Shown here: in pieces, positions 9,172 to 16,194 of the stretch
How positions within the stretch are numbered: the first letter of the stretch is position 1
Layout of the letters: each line of letters begins with the position of its first letter
Assembly (NCBI RefSeq): GCF_001411495.1
Contig: NZ_CP012981.1
Span: 2,418,001 to 2,482,000, forward strand
Direction: 5' to 3'
DNA: 64,000 bases
From: Burkholderia cepacia ATCC 25416
GTDB taxonomy: Bacteria; Pseudomonadota; Gammaproteobacteria; Burkholderiales; Burkholderiaceae
Position numbers and translations under genes: made by a program
The notes under the pieces: model-generated
Told to the model about the DNA's origin: nothing
Databases searched by the model: none
What the model saw: only the letters and a program-made list of their open reading frames with translations

Positions 9172-9193
9172 GCCCCTTCATGCGATTGCCCTG
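9172..9193. repeat. Right terminal inverted repeat of the IS
   Basis: The 22 bp are the perfect reverse complement of the left end and follow the transposase stop codon without a gap. Confidence 0.92.
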
Positions 9194-9203
9194 GCCGGGC
9201 CGC
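9194..9203. repeat. Target-site duplication, right copy
   Basis: GCCGGGCCGC abuts the right inverted repeat and is identical to 7934-7943. Confidence 0.9.
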
Positions 9204-9357
9204 GCGTTTCTGACAATTCTTAAACCTCGCTTCGTGACCGGCTGCGTATACTGACCCGGCCGGTCGTCCGCTCCCAGCGGATGCGCCGGCCACGGTACGT
9301 CTTACGGCGGGCACGGGGGCCATGCCTGACGCTACCGTCGTACAACGGGGAGAGGAC

Positions 9358-9780
9358 ATGTCCTTCAGACCAGGGACCATTCGAAGTCCGTCCGGAGCGG
9401 AACGCAGCGTATCGGGACTGAGCCGTATCGAGCTTGATCCGCAGCAGGATCGTCACGCGCGTGCGGCGCTGGAGGCTTACGCGGATTCGGCCGCGGCCGA
9501 GATGCCGTGGCTGGCCGAGTGGCTCGACGAACGGCTGCGCGACGCCGCGCTGGACGACGGCTCGGGCCTGACCTACTGCGGTGCGACGATCGAGCGCGTG
9601 TTCGATCTGGCGCAGGCGTGGGCGGCGAGCCAGCCGGACTACGCGGCCGCCGCGTGGGAGCGCGTGCGCGGCCAGCTGCAGCGGATGCTTGTACAACCGG
9701 CGCATGCGGAACCGCTGTCGCAGCACGTGCCGGCCGACGATGTTGTCGAGCCGGTGGCCGGCATCGCGGGCGCCGACTAG
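9358..9780 (+). CDS. Hypothetical protein, 140 aa
   Basis: I do not recognise this 140-residue protein. It starts MSFRPGTIRSPSG and is acidic and alanine-rich. It is predicted soluble, with probable helices in the middle (EMPWLAEWLDERLRDAAL, TIERVFDLAQAWAAS, YAAAAWERVRGQLQRML). There is no signal peptide or membrane segment. An in-frame ATG at 9322 exists, but the ATG at 9358 has a GGGAGAGG ribosome site and is preferred. The codon use is typical of the genome, so I treat it as a real gene. It lies just downstream of the IS insertion, which may have separated it from upstream regulatory DNA, and ahead of the two-component operon at 10050. Confidence 0.6.
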   Translation: MSFRPGTIRSPSGAERSVSGLSRIELDPQQDRHARAALEAYADSAAAEMPWLAEWLDERLRDAALDDGSGLTYCGATIERVFDLAQAWAASQPDYAAAAWERVRGQLQRMLVQPAHAEPLSQHVPADDVVEPVAGIAGAD

Positions 9781-9842
9781 ACGCCCGATTGCGCGACAGG
9801 AAGCATTATTCGAAGAAAAGACGGTAGTCCGCGCAATTTATT

Positions 9843-9874
9843 GGCGAATTTCATACTACTATGATGAAATCGCC
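9843..9874. promoter_or_regulatory. AT-rich inverted repeat upstream of the two-component operon
   Basis: GGCGAATTTCAT and ATGAAATCGCC form an 11-bp inverted repeat with one bulged A around a 9-base centre. It lies in the unusually AT-rich 269-bp gap before the response-regulator operon. It could be an operator or an RNA hairpin. A second weak repeat, CCCCG to CGGGG, lies near 9887-9917. No gene is visible in the gap. Confidence 0.35.
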
Positions 9875-10049
9875 GGTTCGTCCGTGCCCCGTTTTTGAGA
9901 TATTTAGCCGGGGTCGCCGGTTTGCGCAGGTGGCGCGAGCGGCGAACGACGGCTCGCCGGCCGGTATCCGGAAGCCGCGCATGTGCTGCGCGGCTGGGGT
10001 GGGGGCGGGGAGCTGAACTGGACGAATCGATTTCGATTTGCGGGGTGCT

Positions 10050-10754
10050 ATGAGAATTGCTGTACTGGATGACGATCCGGCCCAGACGGATTTCGTCAGT
10101 CAAACGCTGACGGCCGTCGGCCATACGTGCTATGCGTTCAAGGAAGGCAAGGCCCTGAAGAAGCGCCTGCAGCGCGAGACGTTCGATCTGCTGGTGCTCG
10201 ACTGGAACGTGCCCGACATGTCCGGCGAGGAAGTGCTGAAGTGGGTGCGTGCGAATCAGACCGAGCACAGCCTGCCGATCATCTTCATGACGAGCCGTGA
10301 CGACGAGGCGGGGATCACGCAGATCCTCAACGCCGGCGCCGACGATTACGTGGTCAAGCCCGTGTCGGGCCCGATCCTGCGTGCGCGCATCGGCTCGTTG
10401 CTGCGCCGCGCGTATCCGGTCAACGCCGAGGCAACCGTTCGCGAGTTCGACCAGTTCCGCTTCGACGTGAACCTGAAGCAGGCCTACGTCGGCGACAAGG
10501 CCGTGAGCCTCACGCAGAAGGAATTCGAGCTCGCGCTGCTGCTGTTCCAGCACCTCGACCGGCCGCTGTCGCGCGCGCACATTCTCGATCTCGTGTGGAA
10601 GCAGGCGACCGACATCCCGTCGCGCACGATGGATACGCACATCTCGATGCTGCGCACCAAGCTCGGCCTGCGGCCCGAAAACGGCTATCGCCTCGCGCCG
10701 ATCTACGGCTACGGCTACCGGCTCGAGCGGGTCGGCCAGGGAGAACCGGAGTGA
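10050..10754 (+). CDS. OmpR/PhoB-type response regulator
   Basis: This 234-residue two-domain response regulator has a receiver with the acidic pair in VLDDDP (residues 5-10), the phosphoacceptor Asp51 in LLVLDWNVPD, Thr81 and Lys103 in DYVVKPVSG. A winged-helix DNA-binding domain follows from about residue 130 to 230, with SLTQKEFELALLLFQHLDRPLSRAHILDLVW and the wing GYGYRLE. A TTG at 10038 is in frame, but the ATG at 10050 matches the family start. The last four bases overlap the GTG start of the next gene. The downstream CHASE2 histidine kinase is its obvious partner, with the FecR-type protein encoded between them. Confidence 0.92.
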   Translation: MRIAVLDDDPAQTDFVSQTLTAVGHTCYAFKEGKALKKRLQRETFDLLVLDWNVPDMSGEEVLKWVRANQTEHSLPIIFMTSRDDEAGITQILNAGADDYVVKPVSGPILRARIGSLLRRAYPVNAEATVREFDQFRFDVNLKQAYVGDKAVSLTQKEFELALLLFQHLDRPLSRAHILDLVWKQATDIPSRTMDTHISMLRTKLGLRPENGYRLAPIYGYGYRLERVGQGEPE

Positions 10755-12112
10755 CCACGGGAATCACGCAGCACACGGCGAACCTGCGGACGGCGGCGCT
10801 GCGTGTGTCCTGCGCGGTCGCGTTTGCGTTCGCCGCGCAGCATGCGGCCGCGCAGCCGCCTGCCGCGGCGGGCAAGATGGTCGTCTACCGCACGCAGGCG
10901 GGCGACACGCTGTACGACGTCGCCGCGCGCTACCTGCAGGGCGCGGACGACTGGCAGCTGCTTCAGCAGATCAACGGCGTACCCGCGCCGAAGCACCTGC
11001 AGCCCGGCATCGCGCTGAAGCTGCCGGTGGCGCGTCTGCGCAAGGAAAAACTGACCGCGCGCGTCGTCGCGGTACAGGGGACGGCCGAACGCGCGTCCGG
11101 CGACGCTTACGCGCCGCTCGCGAACGATGCGACGCTTGCCGAGGGCGATCGCGTGCGCACGGGCCCGAACGGCTTCGTGACGCTCGAGCTCGCCGACGGC
11201 ACGCACATGAGCCTGCCGCCCGACAGCCAGCTCGACCTGAAGGCGCTGCGCCGCACGGTGCTGACCGGCACGCTCGATCGCGAGTTCGAACTCACGCGCG
11301 GCTCGGTCGACAGCGAGGTCACCCATCTGAAGAAACGCGACGACCGTTTCCAGATCCGTTCGCCGTCGGTCGTGGCCGGCGTGCGCGGTACGCACTTTCG
11401 CGTGAATTACGACGCAGCCGGTAGCGCGTCGACGCGCGTCGAAGTGCTCGACGGCACCGTCGGCGTCGCGGGCGATCGGCAGCCGGCCGGCCCGACGCTC
11501 GTGCATGCGAATTTCGGCAGCGTCGCGACATCGTCCGGCGCGGTCGGCGCGCCCGTCGAGCTGCTGCCCGCGCCGGCGCTCGCGCATCCCGACAAGGTGC
11601 AGGACGAGCCCGACGTCACATTCGACGTCGCGCCGCTCGGCGACGCGCGTGGCTACCGCTTGCAGCTCGCGCACGACGCCGGGCTGCTCGACCTGTTCCG
11701 CGAAACGCGCACCGATTCTCCGCGGGCGGTCTTTCACGACGTGCCGAACGGGAACTACTTCGTGCGGGTCGCCGCGATCGACGCGAACGGCCTCGAGGGC
11801 CGGCCGCGCACGTATGCGTTCGAGCGCCGCGTGATGGGGCTCGACGCGAGCGCGTCGCCCGGCGCCGACGGCTACGAGTTCCGCTGGTCGCCGAACGGTT
11901 CGGGCAAGGATGCGCGCTACCGGTTCGTGCTGTCGCGCTCGAAGGACCTGAGCGCACCGGTCGTCGACCAGGTCGGCCTGCATGCGCGCCAGATCACCGT
12001 CGCGCACCTGCCGCCGGGCGACTATTTCTGGGCCGTGACCGTCGAGGAATTCGAAGGCGGCAAGTTCTACGAGAAGACCAGTCCGGTCAGCGCGTTCACG
12101 CTGTCGCGCTGA
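10751..12112 (+). CDS. Exported LysM-FecR domain protein
   Basis: This 453-residue protein starts at a GTG that overlaps the stop of the response regulator (GTGA), with an AGGGAGA site upstream. An N-terminal signal peptide is visible (hydrophobic CAVAFAFAAQHAAAQ, cleavage near residue 34). A LysM peptidoglycan-binding domain follows (about 44-92, YRTQAGDTLYDVAARYLQGADDWQLLQQINGV). Next is a FecR domain (about 120-235, with GDRVRTGPNGFVTLELADG and PSVVAGVRGTHFRV), then fibronectin-like beta repeats to the C-terminus. It should be periplasmic and attached to the wall. Its position between regulator and kinase genes suggests that it modulates or scaffolds the sensor; that is inference. Confidence 0.85.
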   Translation: MTTGITQHTANLRTAALRVSCAVAFAFAAQHAAAQPPAAAGKMVVYRTQAGDTLYDVAARYLQGADDWQLLQQINGVPAPKHLQPGIALKLPVARLRKEKLTARVVAVQGTAERASGDAYAPLANDATLAEGDRVRTGPNGFVTLELADGTHMSLPPDSQLDLKALRRTVLTGTLDREFELTRGSVDSEVTHLKKRDDRFQIRSPSVVAGVRGTHFRVNYDAAGSASTRVEVLDGTVGVAGDRQPAGPTLVHANFGSVATSSGAVGAPVELLPAPALAHPDKVQDEPDVTFDVAPLGDARGYRLQLAHDAGLLDLFRETRTDSPRAVFHDVPNGNYFVRVAAIDANGLEGRPRTYAFERRVMGLDASASPGADGYEFRWSPNGSGKDARYRFVLSRSKDLSAPVVDQVGLHARQITVAHLPPGDYFWAVTVEEFEGGKFYEKTSPVSAFTLSR

Positions 12113-12122
12113 TCCGCGGCGC

Positions 12123-14510
12123 ATGAGACCCGACTCCGTTTCCCCGCGGCGGCGCCTCGGCCGCCGCTTCCTGATCGAATGGATCGCGATCGGCTGCCTC
12201 GGGATCGCGGTGATCCTCGCGTGCGCGCTGGGCCGCCTGTCGACGAGCGTCGACGGCCTGATCTACGACCGGCTGCTGATGCTGCGCAGCCTGCCGCTGT
12301 CGCCCGACGTGGTGGTCGTCGACATCGACAACCAGAGCGTGTCCGCGCTCGGCCGCTGGCCGTGGTCGCGCAACGTGCACGCGCGGCTGCTCGATACGCT
12401 CGCGCGCGCGCAGCCGGCTGCCGTCGTCTACGACGTGCTGTTTACCGAACCGTCCGCGGAGGATCGTGCGTTCGCGGACGCGATGAGCCACGTGCCGACC
12501 TTCCTGCCCGTGCTGCTGAGCCCCGAACAGGCGGACGGCACGCGCGCGGTCGATCCGCCGGTGGCCGCGCTCGCGGCGCGCGCGGTCGGGCTCGGCCACA
12601 TCAACCTGGAAGTCGACCGCGACGGTATCGTACGCAGCGTCGCGCTGTTCGAAAGCGACGGCCGCGTGCGCTGGCCGCAACTGATGGTGCCCGTGTATCG
12701 CGCGATCCAGGGCGGCCGGCTGCATCCGGTCGGCGGCGTGCCCGGTGCGCATGCGCACGACCTGTCGCGCGACGCGGCGGGCGAGGGCCGCTACCTGATC
12801 CCGTTCAGCCGCAACACGCCCGCGTATCCGACGCTGTCGTTCGACGACGTGCTCGAAGGGCGCGTGAAACCCGACGCGCTGCGCGGCAAGATCGTCGTCG
12901 TCGGCGTGACGGCGTCGGGGCTGTACGACCGCTTCGCGACGCCCGTCTCCGGCGAGTTCGGGCCGCTCGCCGGTGTGTACATCCACGCCAACGTGCTCGA
13001 CATGCTGGCGACCGGCAGCGCGATCTCGCCCGCGTCGCGCGCCGGGCTGTTCGCCGCGTCGCTGCTGCCGCTCGCCGTGCTGCTGGGCGGCTTCCTGATG
13101 CTGTCGCCGTGGCGCGCGCTGCTGCTCACGCTGAGCCTTGCCGGGCTCGCCGTCGTCGCGAGCATGGCGCTGCTGTTCGAGGCGCGCATCTGGCTGTCGC
13201 CGGCGCCCGCGATCTTCGGGCTGGTCGCCGTCTACCCGATCTGGAACTGGCGGCGCCTGGAAATGACGATGTCGTACCTGCGCCGCGAGCTGCAGCGGCT
13301 CGCCGACGAGCCGCATCTGCTGCCCGAGGCGCCGCGCACGCGCAGCGTCGGCGGCGACGTGCTCGAGCGGCAGATGGCGCTGATGGCGCAAGCCGCGCAG
13401 CGCGTGCAGGACATGAAGCGCTTCGTGTGGGACAGCCTCGACAGCATGCCCGAGCCGATCTTCGTGACCGACCTGGCCGGCACCGTGCTGATTGCGAACC
13501 ATGCGGCCAAGCGCTACGGGTCGCGCCTGTCGCTGCCGCTGCCGGAAGGGCGGCCGCTGCGCACCGCGCTCGGCGAGCTGACGTTCATGAAGACCGTCGA
13601 CGGCAACGCGGAACACGACGCGGCGATTCGCGAGCGCTGGCCGGCCGTGCTCGACCCGACGCTCGAGGACGAGCATGACGCGATGGCACGCGGCATCGAG
13701 GTGCGCGATCGCGACGGGCTCGACCATCTGTTACGCTACGCCGCTTGCACGAACGCGCAGGGCCGCGTGACGGGCTGGATCGCCGGCCTCGTCGACGTGA
13801 CCGAACTGCATGCGGCCGAGCGGCATCGCGAGGAAGCGCTGCACCTGCTGTCGCACGACATGCGCTCGCCGCAGTCGTCGATCCTCGCGCTCGTCGAGAT
13901 CGAGCGCGACCGCGTCGAGACCGACGCGATGCGCGGGCTGCTCGCGCGGATCGAGCGCTATGCGCACCGCGCGCTGTCGCTCGCCGACGAGTTCGTGCAG
14001 CTGGCGCGCGCGGAGTCGCAGGCGTACCAGCTCGAGGCGACGAGCCTCGTCGACGTGCTGATCGACGCGAGCGACGAGGTATGGCCGCAGGCGCAGGCGA
14101 AGCACATCCGCATCGACACCGACGTCGGCACCGACATGTGCTGGGTGCGCGCGGACCGCTCGCTGATCACGCGCGCATTCGTGAACCTGCTGAACAATGC
14201 GGTCAAATACAGTCCGTCCGATACCGTGATCACGTGTACGCTGGCGGTCGAGCATGCGTCGAAACGGATGTTCTGTACGATTCGCGATCAGGGGTACGGC
14301 ATTGCGCCGGAAGATCAGCGGCATCTGTTCGAGCGTTTCAAGCGGTTCCATGCCGGCGAGCGGCCCGAAATCTCGGGTTCCGGGCTCGGCATGGCATTCG
14401 TGAAGACGGTCGTCACGCGCCATGGGGGCAGCGTGTCGGTCGACAGCGAGGTGGGTGTCGGCACCGCGGTGACGGTGTCGCTGCCCGCGATCGACGAGCC
14501 GTCCGCCTGA
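12123..14510 (+). CDS. CHASE2-domain sensor histidine kinase
   Basis: This 795-residue inner-membrane sensor has one N-terminal membrane helix (about residues 19-38) and a large periplasmic CHASE2 domain (about 45-300, including DVVVVDIDNQSVSALGRWPWSR). A cluster of three hydrophobic segments follows (about 305-380). Next come a PAS-like region (about 430-555), a HisKA-type domain with the phosphorylated His578 in LLSHDMRSPQSS, and an HATPase domain with NLLNNAVKYSP, DQGYGIAPEDQ and GSGLGMAFVK. The gene follows the FecR-type gene by 10 bp, so the response regulator, exported FecR protein and kinase are probably co-translated. The signal sensed by CHASE2 is unknown. Confidence 0.92.
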   Translation: MRPDSVSPRRRLGRRFLIEWIAIGCLGIAVILACALGRLSTSVDGLIYDRLLMLRSLPLSPDVVVVDIDNQSVSALGRWPWSRNVHARLLDTLARAQPAAVVYDVLFTEPSAEDRAFADAMSHVPTFLPVLLSPEQADGTRAVDPPVAALAARAVGLGHINLEVDRDGIVRSVALFESDGRVRWPQLMVPVYRAIQGGRLHPVGGVPGAHAHDLSRDAAGEGRYLIPFSRNTPAYPTLSFDDVLEGRVKPDALRGKIVVVGVTASGLYDRFATPVSGEFGPLAGVYIHANVLDMLATGSAISPASRAGLFAASLLPLAVLLGGFLMLSPWRALLLTLSLAGLAVVASMALLFEARIWLSPAPAIFGLVAVYPIWNWRRLEMTMSYLRRELQRLADEPHLLPEAPRTRSVGGDVLERQMALMAQAAQRVQDMKRFVWDSLDSMPEPIFVTDLAGTVLIANHAAKRYGSRLSLPLPEGRPLRTALGELTFMKTVDGNAEHDAAIRERWPAVLDPTLEDEHDAMARGIEVRDRDGLDHLLRYAACTNAQGRVTGWIAGLVDVTELHAAERHREEALHLLSHDMRSPQSSILALVEIERDRVETDAMRGLLARIERYAHRALSLADEFVQLARAESQAYQLEATSLVDVLIDASDEVWPQAQAKHIRIDTDVGTDMCWVRADRSLITRAFVNLLNNAVKYSPSDTVITCTLAVEHASKRMFCTIRDQGYGIAPEDQRHLFERFKRFHAGERPEISGSGLGMAFVKTVVTRHGGSVSVDSEVGVGTAVTVSLPAIDEPSA

Positions 14511-14547
14511 TAGGGCCGGGCACGACGGCAGGTATTTGGGGAAAGCC

Positions 14548-15162
14548 ATGAGAAAGGAATGGGCAGCGGCCGCGCTGGCGGCGTCGCTGTTGACGGGTTG
14601 CGCCGGCGTGACGAGCGGCGTGAGTGCGGTCGGGCAGCCGAACGCGTTCGCATCCGATGCACACGGCTACGATTTCGTGCGGACGGCCGCGCAGGCCAAC
14701 GATGCCGAATACCGGCAGATCGAGACGCTCGTGCGCGACGAACTCGCGCACCGCGGCTTCGATGCGAAACCGCTCAAGGACGCGCGCTACCGGCTGTCGG
14801 TCGCCTACGCGACGCAGCCGACGGCGGTCGCGGCCGTCGCCGACCAGTGCGGTGCGGCGAGCAGCGCGTGCGTGACCGTCGACGGGCCGTCGCCGCTCGC
14901 GCTGCCGTTCGCCGGGAAGGTATACCGCCACGTGCTGACGCTGCGGTTCGTCGACGCGAAGTCGGGGGCCGACGTCTATCGCGTGACGGCGTCGCTGCGC
15001 GATCGCGAGCCGGGCACGCAGCAGGCCGCGCCGGCGCTCGTGAAGAGCGCGCTCGCGAAGATGCCGTTCGACGCGGGCAACGGCTGGCTCGTCAAGACGA
15101 AAAAAGACGACGCGGGCGGGATGCCGGGCGTCGTCTCGGTGAAGCCGGCCGAAGCGCGCTGA
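14548..15162 (+). CDS. Putative lipoprotein, DUF4136-like
   Basis: The protein begins with a lipoprotein signal: MRKEWAAAALAASLLTGCAG, with the lipobox cysteine at residue 18. The rest (204 residues in total) resembles DUF4136 lipoproteins: YDFVRTAAQANDAEYRQIETLVRDELA, a conserved GFDAKP turn, then a beta-rich half with RHVLTLRFVDAKSGADVYRVTASLRD. It is expected in the periplasm, attached to a membrane. The ATG at 14548 is preferred over the in-frame TTG at 14536 because a GGGGAAAG site precedes it. It lies 37 bp after the kinase gene on the same strand and may belong to that operon. Function is unknown. Confidence 0.72.
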   Translation: MRKEWAAAALAASLLTGCAGVTSGVSAVGQPNAFASDAHGYDFVRTAAQANDAEYRQIETLVRDELAHRGFDAKPLKDARYRLSVAYATQPTAVAAVADQCGAASSACVTVDGPSPLALPFAGKVYRHVLTLRFVDAKSGADVYRVTASLRDREPGTQQAAPALVKSALAKMPFDAGNGWLVKTKKDDAGGMPGVVSVKPAEAR

Positions 15163-15222
15163 GCGCCGGCCGGTGAGGTGAGGGCGGGCTCGCCGGAGTG
15201 AGCCCTTGCGCCCTTGCCGCGT

Positions 15223-16107
15223 TCAGTCGGCCGGGTGTGCGCTGGCGCGCGCGCGCAGGTACGCGTCGAATTCCGCGCCGACTTCCGCGTGGCGCAGCGC
15301 GAATTCGACCGTTGCCTTCAGGTAGCCGAGCTTGCTGCCGCAGTCGTAGCGCGTGCCCTGGTACTTGTAGGCCAGCACCTGTTCATCGGCGAGCAGCGCC
15401 TGGATCGCGTCGGTGAGCTGCAGTTCGCCGCCCGCGCCGGGCTTCAGCGCGCGCAGGTGCTCGAAGATCCTCGGCTTCAGGATGTAGCGGCCGACCACGC
15501 CGAGGTTCGACGGCGCGACTTCCGGCGCCGGCTTTTCGATGATCGCCGACATCTTGACGATCGACTCCTCCCACTCCTTGCCGTCGACGATCCCGTACGA
15601 CTTCGTCTCCGACGGCGGGATCTCTTCGACGCCGATCACCGAGCTGTGATAGTGGTCGAACACGTCGACCATCTGCTTCATCACGGGCGGGTTGCCGTCG
15701 AGCAGGTCGTCGGCGAGGATCACCGCGAACGGGTTGTCGGCCACGAGCTTTTCCGCGCACAGCACCGCATGGCCGAGGCCGAGCGCTTCCGGCTGGCGCA
15801 CGTAGAAGCAGTCGACATGGCTCGGCTTGATGCTGCGCACGAGTTCGAGCAGCTTCTCCTTGCCGCGCGCCTCGAGTTCGGCCTCGATTTCGTACGACTT
15901 ATCGAAGTGGTCCTCGATCGCGCGCTTGCTGCGCCCGGTGACGAAGATCATCTCGGTAATGCCGGCGGCGATCGCTTCCTCGACCGCGTACTGGATCAGC
16001 GGCTTGTCGACGACCGGCAGCATTTCCTTCGGGCTTGCCTTAGTTGCCGGGAGGAAGCGCGTGCCGAGGCCGGCAACAGGGAATACCGCCTTGGTGACTT
16101 TCAACAT
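15223..16107 (-). CDS. galU: UTP-glucose-1-phosphate uridylyltransferase
   Basis: The 294-residue enzyme makes UDP-glucose from UTP and glucose-1-phosphate for LPS, capsule and trehalose synthesis in the cytoplasm. The nucleotide-binding signature [20 protein letters not shown] is at residues 8-27, followed by [25 protein letters not shown] carries the metal-binding acidic residues, and VGRYIL and [10 protein letters not shown] complete the family pattern. Length is typical. It lies downstream of valS on the same strand with an 87-bp gap. That gap has a TATAAT-like element (16163-16168 on the minus strand), so it probably has its own promoter. Confidence 0.95.
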   Translation of the reverse strand: MLKVTKAVFPVAGLGTRFLPATKASPKEMLPVVDKPLIQYAVEEAIAAGITEMIFVTGRSKRAIEDHFDKSYEIEAELEARGKEKLLELVRSIKPSHVDCFYVRQPEALGLGHAVLCAEKLVADNPFAVILADDLLDGNPPVMKQMVDVFDHYHSSVIGVEEIPPSETKSYGIVDGKEWEESIVKMSAIIEKPAPEVAPSNLGVVGRYILKPRIFEHLRALKPGAGGELQLTDAIQALLADEQVLAYKYQGTRYDCGSKLGYLKATVEFALRHAEVGAEFDAYLRARASAHPAD

Positions 16108-16162
16108 GATCGAACCTTTATTTCTGTAATCGACTTGTCAGACGGTTTATGTTCACGTCCGC

Positions 16163-16168
16163 ATTATA
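16163..16168 (-). promoter_or_regulatory. Candidate -10 element for galU
   Basis: On the minus strand this reads TATAAT and lies 55 bp before the galU start codon. No convincing -35 hexamer is placed at 16-18 bp, so the call rests on the -10 alone. Confidence 0.4.
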
Positions 16169-16194
16169 GTGAACGCAAACAACCTTACCCTTTG

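Larger units (their letters stand above)
7944..9193 (+). mobile_element. Complete ISAs1-family insertion sequence, 1250 bp
   Basis: The element is bounded by 22-bp perfect inverted repeats beginning CAGGGCAATCGC (7944-7965) and ending in the reverse complement (9172-9193). It encodes one intact transposase. It is flanked by an identical 10-bp sequence GCCGGGCCGC at 7934-7943 and 9194-9203, the target-site duplication. ISAs1-family elements are known to make duplications of 8-10 bp. Intact ends, intact transposase and a perfect duplication together mean a recent, probably still mobile insertion into the region between tusA and the gene at 9358. The transposase DNA is less GC-biased than its neighbours. 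Confidence 0.93.

Noticed and set aside
7942..9195. Inverted repeats longer than 22 bp for the IS.
   Set aside because: The extra matching bases at each end are part of the 10-bp target duplication, which happens to begin with GC and end with GC.
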